36,230 bases of DNA from Treponema sp. GTDB lineage: Bacteria > Spirochaetota > Spirochaetia > Treponematales > Treponemataceae. Both the position numbers and the translations under genes were made by a program. The notes below the pieces were generated by a model. The model was not told the DNA's origin. It ran no database searches and worked only from the letters and a program-made list of their open reading frames with translations. The stretch's first letter is position 1, and every line of letters begins with the position of its first letter. The DNA lies in the NCBI RefSeq assembly GCF_024696245.1, contig NZ_JAILGZ010000082.1, forward strand, positions 1-36,230. The letters run 5' to 3'. This document shows positions 26,104-34,174 of the stretch, piece after piece.

Positions 26104-27702
26104 TTATTTATTTTTTAATGATGCTGTTATGAAATCCCGGAATAAAGGACCTGCCTTATCAGGACGGCTCTTGAATTCAGGATGGAACTGGCCTGCAACC
26201 ATCCATGGATGATCAGGAACTTCACATACTTCAACAAGATCCCTTTCCGGATTAACGCCTGCAATTATAAGCCCGGCATTTTTTAATTCATCCCGGTACT
26301 TGTTGTTAAACTCGTAGCGGTGACGGTGGCGCTCCCAGATTGTAGTAGAAGCGTAGGCTTTTTCAGTAAGGGTGCCTGGTGTAACGGTACATTCAAATTT
26401 ACCAAGGCGGAGGGTTCCTCCTAAGATTTTACCGTTCTGGTCAGGCATAAGGTCTATAACCGGATGACTGGTATCAGGATTGATTTCCGTAGAGTTTGCA
26501 TCAGTCCAGCCCAGTACGTTTCTTGCGTATTCAATAACAAGAATCTGCATGCCAAGACAGATACCCATGTAAGGAACCTTGTGGGTGCGGGCATATTTTG
26601 CAGTAAGAATCATACCTTCTATACCGCGGCTGCCAAATCCTCCCGGAACAATAATTCCGTCTGCACTAGACAACTTTTCTTCTGCCTTTTTATCATCAGT
26701 AATTTCTTCTGAATCAACCCAGTCAATTTCTACTTCGCTTTCGTTGGCGATTCCTGCGTGAATAAGACTTTCTACAACACTAAGGTAGGCATCGTGAAGT
26801 TCTACATATTTACCAACAAGGGCAATCTTTACATGGTGTTTAGGGTTTTCAAATACATGAACCATCTCAGCCCATTTTTCAAGATGAGTTTCCCTGCCTG
26901 TTATGCCTAAAATCTTGCAGACAGCATTGCCCAGACCTTCTTTTTCCATGTTAAGTGGAACTTCGTAAATTGATTTTGCATTAAGGTTCTGGATTACACA
27001 GTCAGTATCAACGTTGCAGAAGAGGGCCAGCTTTTCCCTTGTTGCTTCCGGAATTTCAATTTCTGTACGGAGCATAAGGATGTTTGGCTGAATACCCAGC
27101 TGCTGAAGTTCCTTTACGGAATGCTGGGTTGGTTTTGTCTTGATTTCTCCGGCCTTTTTCATAAATGGAACCAGGGTAAGGTGAATGTAACAGCAGTTTT
27201 CTTCTCCCAGTTCGTATTTAAGTTCGCGGATACATTCAATAAAAGGAAGACTTTCTATGTCTCCTGCAGTACCGCCGATTTCTGTTATGATAACATCTGC
27301 ACCTGTTTCTTTAGTAGAAAGAAGCATGCGTCTTTTAATTTCTTCTGTTACGTTTGGAATAACCTGAACTGTACCGCCGTGATATTTTCCTTCACGTTCA
27401 TTATTAAGTACTGACAGATAAACTCTACCTGCTGTTGTATTTGAACTCTGGGAAAGGGTTGCATCTGTAAAGCGTTCATAGTGTCCTAAGTCAAGGTCTG
27501 TTTCTGCACCGTCGTCTGTTACGAAAACTTCTCCATGCTGAATTGGATTCATTGTGCCCGGGTCAATATTAAGGTATGGATCAAACTTCTGATTAACTAC
27601 TTTTAAACCCCGGCTCTTAAGGATAAGTCCCAGACTTGCTGCTGCAATGCCTTTACCTAATCCAGAAACAACTCCGCCTGTAATAAAAATGTACTTGGTC
27701 AT
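26104..27702 (-). CDS. pyrG: CTP synthase (glutamine-hydrolysing)
   Basis: Forms CTP from UTP, ATP and glutamine. The synthetase domain opens with [23 protein letters not shown] and contains [13 protein letters not shown]. The amidotransferase domain has GICLGMQ (Cys) and [11 protein letters not shown] (His/Glu). At 532 aa it is full length. The start is supported by GGAG 5 nt upstream. A TATAAT box (27743-27748) lies just past the stop of the preceding gene, giving a led transcript that probably includes guaA and msrC. Two successive glutamine amidotransferases in one unit suggest coordinated NTP supply. Confidence 0.97.
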   Translation of the reverse strand: MTKYIFITGGVVSGLGKGIAAASLGLILKSRGLKVVNQKFDPYLNIDPGTMNPIQHGEVFVTDDGAETDLDLGHYERFTDATLSQSSNTTAGRVYLSVLNNEREGKYHGGTVQVIPNVTEEIKRRMLLSTKETGADVIITEIGGTAGDIESLPFIECIRELKYELGEENCCYIHLTLVPFMKKAGEIKTKPTQHSVKELQQLGIQPNILMLRTEIEIPEATREKLALFCNVDTDCVIQNLNAKSIYEVPLNMEKEGLGNAVCKILGITGRETHLEKWAEMVHVFENPKHHVKIALVGKYVELHDAYLSVVESLIHAGIANESEVEIDWVDSEEITDDKKAEEKLSSADGIIVPGGFGSRGIEGMILTAKYARTHKVPYMGICLGMQILVIEYARNVLGWTDANSTEINPDTSHPVIDLMPDQNGKILGGTLRLGKFECTVTPGTLTEKAYASTTIWERHRHRYEFNNKYRDELKNAGLIIAGVNPERDLVEVCEVPDHPWMVAGQFHPEFKSRPDKAGPLFRDFITASLKNK

Positions 27703-27742
27703 AAATACTCCATGTCTGCCGTAACTCTAATAATATCCGTGC

Positions 27743-27748
27743 ATTATA
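27743..27748 (-). promoter_or_regulatory. -10 box of pyrG-guaA-msrC
   Basis: TATAAT on the minus strand, with a leader of about 35 nt to the pyrG ATG. Its -35 would lie inside the end of the upstream cNMP-domain gene, where TGGACT is the closest match. Confidence 0.4.
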
Positions 27749-27749
27749 T

Positions 27750-29036
27750 TTATAAATCGCGGCTTAGTCCATAAAACTTTGAAAAGTAATTGCTTATTAA
27801 TGACAGTGCCTTGCGGCTTACCTTAGGATTTCTTTCAAGAAGGGAGAAAAATGTCTCTTCCGGAATACGTATTACGTCTGCATCCGTACAGGCAATGGCT
27901 TCGTCAGTGCGGATTCCGTTAAGCATGCAGGCTTCTTCCCCAAAGAATTTTCCCCTTTCTATAAAGGAAATATGATTTTTAGTCTGAAGCTTTACTGTGC
28001 CCCGGACAAGATAATAGGCGTCATGGCCTTCTTCATTTATTGAATATATGTGTTCCCCCTGCTTAAAGAAGGCAAGGTTACCGTTTTTAATCATCAGATG
28101 GTCAGGTCTTATAAAAAGAGCCCTTTTAATTGTGGCAAAAATACCTGTCTCAGTGTGGTCAGGAAGAATGTAGAGTTCACATAAAAGCAGGGTGTCAAAA
28201 AACTGGTATACAAAAAGCCACTGGGCAAAGAAAAGGAAAATCATAAAGAAAAGGAATACGGAAAGGAGAAGGACAATAGCGTTTCCCAAAACTCCGTAAA
28301 TAACGTTGTAGGCGTTAAAATTAATGAATTCCTGCATTACGTTCAGCACAATGGAAAGAATAAAGGTGCTGGAGGCAGCCATAATGGTAGTTATTAAAAG
28401 AGAAGGTCTGGTTCTGCTGCCTGCCCTGTAAGCAAGGACAGTCATAATAAAAAGTATGATGTAAGGAAGATTCTGCAGTGTAAGGTCAATTATAAAGGCC
28501 CAGAATTTACTGTGACTGAAGAGAAAACTGTGAACTCCAGGAATGTCGGTAATTGTTCTTGCAGTAATTACAAGAAAGGTAATGCTGGCAAGAAGAAGAA
28601 CAATAAGGGCTTCTCCTGCAAGAATAAAGAACTGGTTGATTACAGGCCTGGTATCCTGTTCCTGACCGAATATTTTTCTTAAACTGCCGATTATGGAAGC
28701 AAAGAAGCGTCTGGCCATAAGGATAATGGCAATTACAATGGCAAATTCAAAAAAAGAAACCCTGTTTACGTCAAAGAGCTTGTCCAGGGAAGATTCAGCA
28801 TTCTGAATACTTTTAAGAAGGGGTACCTGATCCAGAAAAGATGTTAAAAGTGAAGGGGAGGCATGCATTATGCGTACCAGCACAACAACTATCATAAGGG
28901 CCAGGGGGGCAAATGAGAGAAGAAATCCAAAGGCACAGGCAGAAGCATAGGAGATAAGGTCGTTGCTTAGAAAAAATCCAAAAGTCAGGTACAACGACTG
29001 AAAAAAAGTGGTTAATGTGAATTTCCGCCTTGTCAT
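27750..29036 (-). CDS. YihY/BrkB-family membrane protein fused to a cyclic-nucleotide-binding domain
   Basis: Residues about 15-290 contain six hydrophobic helices in the YihY/BrkB pattern (SYASACAFGFLLSFAPLALMIVVVL at the start). After a cytoplasmic stretch, about residues 320-415 form a CRP-type cNMP domain. It begins FFKQGEHIYSINEEGHDAYYLVRGTVKL and carries the phosphate-binding cassette GKFFGEEACMLNGIRTDEAIA with its conserved Arg. There is no DNA-binding domain, so the nucleotide (cAMP or cGMP, if bound at all) would act on the membrane part. YihY proteins were once misnamed RNase BN; their transport role is not settled. The gene starts 9 nt after the PilZ gene. Confidence 0.88.
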   Translation of the reverse strand: MTRRKFTLTTFFQSLYLTFGFFLSNDLISYASACAFGFLLSFAPLALMIVVVLVRIMHASPSLLTSFLDQVPLLKSIQNAESSLDKLFDVNRVSFFEFAIVIAIILMARRFFASIIGSLRKIFGQEQDTRPVINQFFILAGEALIVLLLASITFLVITARTITDIPGVHSFLFSHSKFWAFIIDLTLQNLPYIILFIMTVLAYRAGSRTRPSLLITTIMAASSTFILSIVLNVMQEFINFNAYNVIYGVLGNAIVLLLSVFLFFMIFLFFAQWLFVYQFFDTLLLCELYILPDHTETGIFATIKRALFIRPDHLMIKNGNLAFFKQGEHIYSINEEGHDAYYLVRGTVKLQTKNHISFIERGKFFGEEACMLNGIRTDEAIACTDADVIRIPEETFFSLLERNPKVSRKALSLISNYFSKFYGLSRDL

Positions 29037-29045
29037 AGAAGCTCT

Positions 29046-29921
29046 TTAATTTGTTTTTTTACGGCCTGCTACAAGCTTGTAGTAAGGTATTCCGTTGTAG
29101 TCAGTAGTATCCTCTGCTTTATTGTTAATTGATACCATCATCTGCTTCTGAATTGTTTCAGAAACATAAATACGGATGGCAGTTTTTACCTGAGCCGGAG
29201 TATTTGGATGTAAAAGAAGAATCCAGTTAATTCCATCTGCATCAGGCTTTATTGCAAATACTATTGTATCTACTACATACTGTTTAGGGCCGATTCTTAA
29301 GGTTAAGTCCCTGAGGACTGTATTTTTCTGGGCCAGGTTCATCATTTGGGCAGGAACCTTAACGCACATTCCTACAGAACTTATATCCAGAAGCTTCATC
29401 TGGAAGAGCTTGTCGTCAGAAGTCCAGAACATCTGGGCATCCCTTTCGTTTGTAATCTTTGCACGAACATACTGCCTCATACCTTTGGCATTACATTCAA
29501 TAAGAAGACGCTCTATTTCTTTTGTTATAGCTTCTGTACTTTCGTCTACGGTAATTATACCGCCTGGAATGTTTGCCTCAGAAAGGAAGAGGGAACGGTC
29601 TTCCCTGCGTATTCTTTCTGAAATGATTCCTACAAAAACAGATCTTAAAGTGATTTCTTTTTCAAATGATTTAATAAAATTGAACCAGGCGTCTATAGAA
29701 AGCTGTGCATCAACATTAATAAAGCACACAGAACTTTCGTGAAGTCTCAGGACGTTTTTTGCGTCCTTGTAGCTGTCGATTGTATAGACTTCATATTCCA
29801 TATCCTGGAGTCTGGGAATGACGTCCTGTCTGATTGAATAAGCAGGATTGATGAAAAAGACCTTTTTCCCGAATATCTGTGATCTGGCAAGATCATTGTC
29901 CATTTTTGTCTCTTCAGCCAT
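29046..29921 (-). CDS. PilZ-domain protein with N-terminal pseudo-receiver
   Basis: Residues about 18-140 resemble a receiver fold (VFFINPAYSIRQDVIPRLQDMEYEVYTI...VCFINVDAQLS) with no usable acidic pocket. Residues about 148-260 form a PilZ domain with both c-di-GMP motifs: RxxxR as RQYVR (149-153) and DxSxxG as DISSVG (179-184). That makes c-di-GMP binding likely. AAGGAG stands before the ATG. It is followed 9 nt later by the YihY-cNMP gene and lies 82 nt after asnS. Such proteins often tune motility or envelope functions in spirochaetes; the target here is unknown. Confidence 0.82.
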   Translation of the reverse strand: MAEETKMDNDLARSQIFGKKVFFINPAYSIRQDVIPRLQDMEYEVYTIDSYKDAKNVLRLHESSVCFINVDAQLSIDAWFNFIKSFEKEITLRSVFVGIISERIRREDRSLFLSEANIPGGIITVDESTEAITKEIERLLIECNAKGMRQYVRAKITNERDAQMFWTSDDKLFQMKLLDISSVGMCVKVPAQMMNLAQKNTVLRDLTLRIGPKQYVVDTIVFAIKPDADGINWILLLHPNTPAQVKTAIRIYVSETIQKQMMVSINNKAEDTTDYNGIPYYKLVAGRKKTN

Positions 29922-29962
29922 TCCGTCTCCTTAATAAGTCTACATGAACGCTTCCCGAAAGA

Positions 29963-29988
29963 CACCGTCACTTTTTACCATGACGGTG
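29963..29988. terminator. Hairpin between asnS and the PilZ gene
   Basis: Perfect 8-bp stem CACCGTCA/TGACGGTG with a 10-nt loop. The minus strand continues TCTTTCGG, so the U-tract is weak and termination after asnS is probably incomplete. Confidence 0.5.
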
Positions 29989-30003
29989 CATTTTACGTTG
30001 AAC

Positions 30004-31461
30004 TTAGAAATCTGCCAGCTTAGGCGCTCTAGGATATGGAATAACATCACGGATATTTTCCATTCCTGTTACGTAGCGGATAAGCCTTTCAAATCCAAGA
30101 CCGAATCCTGAATGAGGTACAGTACCAAACTTACGAAGGTCAAGGTACCAGTCATAAATTGATTCGTCCATATTGCGGTCCTTAATAGCCTTAAGAAGCT
30201 TTTCGTAGCTTTCTTCGCGTTCAGAACCACCAATGAGTTCTCCAATTCCAGGTACAAGAACGTCAACAGCTTTTACAGTTTTGCCGTCTTCATTCTGTTT
30301 CATATAGAATGATTTTATCTCTTTAGGATAATTATAAACCATAACTGGCTTTTTGAAAATTTTTTCTGTTAAATAACGCTCATGTTCTGTAGCAATATCG
30401 CATCCCCAGTATGGTTTGAACTCAAATTTAGCTTCTCCAGCGTGTTTTTCAAGTTCTGCAATGGCATCTGTGTAAGAAATACGTACAAAATCTGCCTTTG
30501 CAACAGCTTCAAGGCTCTTTATAAGGCCAGGCTGAATGCGCTTGTCAAAGAATTCAAGGTCTTCACGGCATTTTGTAAGTGCCCAGTTAAGAAGGTACTT
30601 AACAAATTCTTCCTGAATATCCATGTCGTCGTTAAGGTCAAAGAAGGCCATTTCCGGTTCAATCATCCAGAATTCAGAAAGGTGACGTGGTGTATTTGAG
30701 TTTTCTGCACGGAAAGTAGGTCCAAAGGTGTAAACGCGGCTTAATGCAGTAGCCATGGTTTCTGCTTCAAGCTGGCCCGAAACAGTAAGGCTTGCCTTTT
30801 TGCCAAAGAAGTCCTTTGAATAGTCTACGATTTTGTGGGCATCTTCAATCTTCATTCCGCCGGCACCGGCCTTTACTCCCAGTTCAGCAATCTTTTCAAG
30901 GGAAAGGGTTGTTACCTGGAACATTTCTCCTGCACCTTCACAGTCAGAACATGTGATTTCCGGGGCATTAATGTACTGAAAGCCTCTTTCCTGGAAGAAT
31001 GAATGTACTGCAAATGCCATCTGGCTTCTTACACGGAATACAGCTCCAAAAGTATTTGTGCGGGCCCTGAGGTGGGCATTGTCCCTGAGATATTCCATGG
31101 ACATTCTGTTTTTCTGAAGAGGATATTCTTCTGAAGGACAGCTGCCAAGACATTCAAGATTCTGAAGGGTAATTTCTACTGCCTGACCGCTTGCAGGACT
31201 AGGGATAATAATACCTTCTGCTTTTACCGATGCTCCGGTAGAGAGTTTCTTGAGATTTTCTTCAATATTCTTAACATCAGCTTTTGAATCAGGTGAAGTT
31301 CTGTCAAAAGTGAGCTGGATATTTGCAAAACAACTTCCGTCGTTCACTTGAACGAATACGAGGTTCTTTGAGTCTCTTACTGAACGGATCCAGCCGTAAA
31401 CGGTAACTGTGCGTCCGTCAGGATTTGATGTAAGTAAATCTTTTATTAATACTGGTTTCAT
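30004..31461 (-). CDS. asnS: Asparaginyl-tRNA synthetase
   Basis: Class II synthetase charging tRNA-Asn. An OB-fold anticodon domain opens the protein (VTVYGWIRSVRDSKNLVFVQVNDGS), followed by the catalytic core. Motif 2 is TFRAENSNTPRHLSEFWMIEPEMAF, and motif 3 is GFGLGFERLIRYVTG. At 485 aa it is close to the usual bacterial length. Two ATGs, 9 nt apart, could start it (31470 and 31461). I prefer 31461 because a TTGACT-17-TAGAAT promoter puts the transcription start on that codon. In that case the upstream ATG would not be in the mRNA. There is no Shine-Dalgarno at either. Confidence 0.94.
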   Translation of the reverse strand: MKPVLIKDLLTSNPDGRTVTVYGWIRSVRDSKNLVFVQVNDGSCFANIQLTFDRTSPDSKADVKNIEENLKKLSTGASVKAEGIIIPSPASGQAVEITLQNLECLGSCPSEEYPLQKNRMSMEYLRDNAHLRARTNTFGAVFRVRSQMAFAVHSFFQERGFQYINAPEITCSDCEGAGEMFQVTTLSLEKIAELGVKAGAGGMKIEDAHKIVDYSKDFFGKKASLTVSGQLEAETMATALSRVYTFGPTFRAENSNTPRHLSEFWMIEPEMAFFDLNDDMDIQEEFVKYLLNWALTKCREDLEFFDKRIQPGLIKSLEAVAKADFVRISYTDAIAELEKHAGEAKFEFKPYWGCDIATEHERYLTEKIFKKPVMVYNYPKEIKSFYMKQNEDGKTVKAVDVLVPGIGELIGGSEREESYEKLLKAIKDRNMDESIYDWYLDLRKFGTVPHSGFGLGFERLIRYVTGMENIRDVIPYPRAPKLADF

Positions 31462-31468
31462 TATTTTC

Positions 31469-31497
31469 ATTCTATATACTTCTTATTTAGCAGTCAA
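31469..31497 (-). promoter_or_regulatory. asnS promoter (leaderless geometry)
   Basis: Minus strand: TTGACT (31492-31497), 17-nt spacer, TAGAAT (31469-31474), 7 nt, ATG ending at 31461. This is the same -10 to ATG distance as in era and mnmG. Confidence 0.6.
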
Positions 31498-31853
31498 GTT
31501 TACAGCAGGAATGTGGAATTTGAGTTTTTTTAGATATTAAATGAACCTTAAAAAAGTGTAATATTTTTAGATGAAAAAAAGTATAAAAAAATCGGAAAAA
31601 AAATTAAATAAAACATAATTTATACACTTTTTCAAAAAAATGACGAATATTTTTTAAAAAAATGAGTATAAAAAATCATACAGTGTATACAAAATTATAC
31701 AAATTTGTATAAAAAATTGTACACCTTTTTAAAGTTTTCTTAAAAATTGTCCCCTAAACTTGAATTTTTCTTAAAAAAAATAATTCCATATAATATATAT
31801 AATTAGCGAAAAGTTTTCTTTCCGGGAAAAAATATTTTTAACATTTTTTTTAG
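31498..31853. other. AT-rich intergenic region with repeated GTGTATA-like motifs
   Basis: About 350 bp without a gene, far more AT-rich than anything else in the window and full of A and T tracts. It holds several related motifs in both orientations: AAAAAGTGTA (31551-31560), TATACACTTTTTC (31621-31633), GAGTATAAAAAA (31665-31676), CAGTGTATAC (31681-31690), an 18-bp palindrome (31695-31712) and TTGTACACCTTTTT (31717-31730). No open frame of interest and no terminator-like hairpin was seen. The likely role is control of the downstream sigma gene, with A-tract bending. Confidence 0.6.
31695..31712. promoter_or_regulatory. 18-bp perfect palindrome, candidate enhancer site
   Basis: TTATACAAATTTGTATAA is fully self-complementary. 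Its centre is about 178 bp upstream of the predicted sigma-54 start, a normal distance for a bacterial enhancer-binding protein. An 8-bp palindrome TGTATACA (31684-31691) lies next to it. Confidence 0.5.
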
Positions 31854-31870
31854 TTGGCACAAAAATTGCT
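31854..31870 (+). promoter_or_regulatory. Sigma-54 (-24/-12) promoter of the sigma-factor gene
   Basis: TTGGCAC-N5-TTGCT matches the RpoN consensus, with GG and GC separated by exactly 10 nt. Counting C31869 as -12, transcription starts at about 31881. An overlapping TATAGA (31870-31875) could be a sigma-70 -10 box, but its -35 (TTTTTA) is poor. Confidence 0.8.
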
Positions 31871-31922
31871 ATAGATTTTAGTGACAGAAAATGAAAACGA
31901 AACAGAAGGAGAACTCGGAATT

Positions 31923-32732
31923 ATGAAAAGTGAAATAGATTCGGCTTATTTAAGGCAGATTCAGCAGTTTCCGCTGCTTTCTGTGGAACAGGAAATTGAT
32001 TTGTCTAAAAGGATCCAGGCAGGTGACAAAAAGGCACTCTCGGCATTGGTTAACTCCAATCTCCGTCTGGTTGTCAGCGTTGCCCTTAAATTCAGCAGAA
32101 CCCCCGCTGATGTCATGGATCTTATTCAGGAAGGAAATATGGGGCTCATGGTAGCTGCCGGAAAGTACCATTTTTCTTTCAATACAAGGTTTTCAACGTA
32201 TGCCTATGCATGGATTGCCCAGTATATGCTGCGTTTTGTTAAATCTCGTACCCAGTTCATAACATTACCGGCCAGAAAGGAAGAACTTCTTCGCCGCGTC
32301 AGAGACGCTCAGGCCTACCTTTATGAGCTTACGGGAAACGAGCCGTCTGAAGAAGAAGTAGCTGTTTATCTGGGTATGAATATCGAAGATCTTAAATCGG
32401 TATTCAGTTACGCTTTTACAGTTGCTTCACTTGATTGTGAGACCGGTGACGATGATTCTTCTACCCTCGTGTCGGTGATTCCGGATACTTCCTGCACTCC
32501 CGAAGAGAATTTAATGCTGGAGGAAGAAAAACGTCACCTGTATTCACTTATTGATGCACTTCCGGTAAATGAACAGAAGGTACTTAAGTACCGCTACAAC
32601 TTTGCCAACGATTTGCATTCAAAAACACTGCGCGAAATCGGAAAAATCATGGGTGTAACCCCTGAAGCTGTCCGCCAGACAGAGATTCGTGCCGTTAAAC
32701 ATTTGAAACATGCAGTTAGTACTGCTGTTTAA
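31923..32732 (+). CDS. Alternative sigma factor of the sigma-70 family (group 2/3 type)
   Basis: 269 aa. It has a region 1.2-like start (SAYLRQIQQFPLLSVEQEIDLSKRIQAGD) and a full region 2 (LVNSNLRLVVSVALKF..MDLIQEGNMGLMVAAGKYHFSFNTRFSTYAYAWIAQYMLRFV). Region 3 contains LPARKEELLRRV. Region 4 has a helix-turn-helix (TLREIGKIMGVTPEAVRQTEIRAVKHL). It lacks the acidic region 1.1 of RpoD and is of RpoS/RpoH size. I choose ATG 31923, preceded by AAGGAG (31906-31911), over the in-frame GTG 31881, which coincides with the predicted transcription start; a leaderless GTG form is possible. The sigma-54 promoter implies activation by an enhancer-binding protein. It is not FliA-like. No gene symbol is given, because RpoS, RpoH and SigA-like cannot be separated by eye. 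Confidence 0.9.
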   Translation: MKSEIDSAYLRQIQQFPLLSVEQEIDLSKRIQAGDKKALSALVNSNLRLVVSVALKFSRTPADVMDLIQEGNMGLMVAAGKYHFSFNTRFSTYAYAWIAQYMLRFVKSRTQFITLPARKEELLRRVRDAQAYLYELTGNEPSEEEVAVYLGMNIEDLKSVFSYAFTVASLDCETGDDDSSTLVSVIPDTSCTPEENLMLEEEKRHLYSLIDALPVNEQKVLKYRYNFANDLHSKTLREIGKIMGVTPEAVRQTEIRAVKHLKHAVSTAV

Positions 32733-32877
32733 GGTTTTTGAGAGCTAGCATACATGCTTCATTAACCTATAAAGGCGTAGGTGTCAGATCGTAAGACTGC
32801 ACTTATGCAGATGATGAGCAGGATGTTTTGTCAGAACATACTTGGACTCATTCATTTTCCTCCCTTTTTTTGTGTGG
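32733..32877 (+). other. Non-coding spacer after the sigma gene, possible 3' UTR or small RNA
   Basis: 145 nt without a credible gene. It contains a short CTGCA-CTTA-TGCAG hairpin at about 32797-32810 and a T-rich stretch before the terminator. It resembles no RNA family I can recognise. The long distance from the stop codon to the terminator (145 nt) is unusual here, where most terminators begin within about 45 nt of the stop. Confidence 0.35.
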
Positions 32878-32915
32878 GCCGTCTGTGTAAGTTTTACATG
32901 GGCGGCATTTTTTTT
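32878..32915 (+). terminator. Terminator downstream of the sigma-factor gene
   Basis: A 13-bp stem (three G-T pairs) runs from 32878-32890 to 32894-32906, with a 3-nt loop and eight T after one A. Confidence 0.85.
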
Positions 32916-32959
32916 CTTTAAAGGTGGAATTTTTGCCGGATATTTGTCACAATATCCCT

Positions 32960-34165
32960 ATGGCTACATCAAGAAAAAAGCCTGTAAGGCGTCGTAGTCC
33001 TGCAAGAAAAACAGCAGGTAAAAAAAAGCCTAAGGTTCAGCTTAAAAATTCCAGTGTAATTGCACTTTCTTTACTTCTTGCCCTTTTATGCGGTCTTCTT
33101 ATTTTTATGAATATAATCATGACCGGAGGGGATAAGTCTGCTGAAGATAAAAAGAATTCACCGGCCTCAAAAGTTGCTGCAGAAAAAACTTTTAAGCCTT
33201 CAAAAGATTCTTCTTTAAAGAATAATTCTTCTCACAGTGAAAATCCTGCATCGGAAAAAAGCTCTTCCCGGGATTCAGCTGATTCAGGAAGTTCAGGTAA
33301 TTCAATTAATTCCAGCAATTCACTTAATTCAGGAGAAAAAACTTCTTCATCAAATAAAGCTGCTCAGAATCAGAGCCAGTCACAGATTCAGATTCAGGAA
33401 AAAATTGCTTCGGCTTCTCCTTCTCAAGGTTCAAAGCCCCTTCCTCCAAAGTTCAATATTCCAAAGGCTGCAAAAAAAGCTGTCCTGGTTTTTGTTATAG
33501 ATGATGCAGGATTAAGTGTTGCCAATACAAAAAAATATGCCTCCCTGCCATTCCCTGTAACAATTGCCGTTCTTCCAAAGCTGGCTCATTCAAAGGACTG
33601 TGCCTACGTAGTTCGTTCTTCCGGTCAGGAACTTATCCTTCACCAGCCAATGCAGTCCCTTAACTTAAAGCTTAATCCCGGTCCTGGTGCAATTACCGCC
33701 GACATGGGAACTTACCAGATTGCAACTCTTGTAAAGGAAAACCTTGATGAAATTGGTCCCGGCGTAAAGGGAATGAATAACCACGAAGGTTCAATGATTA
33801 CTTCTGATAAAATAAAAATAGGTGCCGTACTTGAAGTTTGTTCGGAAAGGGGCATTTACTTTCTGGACAGCCGTACTACTGCAGATACTCAGGCTCCTCA
33901 GGCCGCCCTTGAAAGGGATATGACTATATTTGAAAAAAATGCACCTTATATAGATAATGTTGTCAGCAGGGAAGCCATGTTAAAAGAAATTTATGGCTGT
34001 CTGGATGTTGCCAATAAAAAGGGAACGGCTATAATGATAGGCCACGTTGACAAGTCTGCAGCCATTCTTCCGGCTCTTCTTAAGGAAATGTATCCTTACC
34101 TGGTAGAAAAAGGCTACACCTTCGCCACCCCGTCCACACTGTATAAAGGTGAATCTTGTTTTTAG
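32960..34165 (+). CDS. Divergent polysaccharide deacetylase family protein (YibQ-like), membrane anchored
   Basis: A very basic N-terminus (KKPVRRRSPARKTAGKKKPK) is followed by one membrane helix (about 33-55) and a long Ser/Asn/Lys-rich linker with many NS, SS and SSN steps (to about 165). The C-terminal domain, of the divergent polysaccharide deacetylase type, is extracytoplasmic. Its motifs are VLVFVIDDAGLS, PFPVTIAVLP, HQPMQSL, MNNHEGSMIT, FLDSRTT and AIMIGHVDKSA. It probably acts on envelope polysaccharide or peptidoglycan; activity of this family is poorly shown. The start is uncertain: ATG 32960 has no Shine-Dalgarno. An in-frame TTG at 32933 has AAAGGTGG 5 nt upstream, and a GTG at 32924 overlaps that site. 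tsaD follows after 9 nt. Confidence 0.82.
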   Translation: MATSRKKPVRRRSPARKTAGKKKPKVQLKNSSVIALSLLLALLCGLLIFMNIIMTGGDKSAEDKKNSPASKVAAEKTFKPSKDSSLKNNSSHSENPASEKSSSRDSADSGSSGNSINSSNSLNSGEKTSSSNKAAQNQSQSQIQIQEKIASASPSQGSKPLPPKFNIPKAAKKAVLVFVIDDAGLSVANTKKYASLPFPVTIAVLPKLAHSKDCAYVVRSSGQELILHQPMQSLNLKLNPGPGAITADMGTYQIATLVKENLDEIGPGVKGMNNHEGSMITSDKIKIGAVLEVCSERGIYFLDSRTTADTQAPQAALERDMTIFEKNAPYIDNVVSREAMLKEIYGCLDVANKKGTAIMIGHVDKSAAILPALLKEMYPYLVEKGYTFATPSTLYKGESCF

Positions 34166-34174
34166 GAGATATAT

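Noticed and set aside
31870-31875. TATAGA as a sigma-70 -10 box for the sigma gene
   Set aside because: The only -35 at a proper distance is TTTTTA, while the overlapping sigma-54 element matches consensus with exact spacing. It cannot be fully excluded.
31881-31883. GTG as the start of the sigma-factor gene
   Set aside because: It coincides with the predicted transcription start and has no ribosome binding site, whereas ATG 31923 has AAGGAG upstream. Kept as an alternative only.
32808-32920. Possible 36-aa peptide beginning ATGATGAGC
   Set aside because: It has no ribosome binding site, its frame runs through the terminator hairpin, and its composition is unlike a protein.
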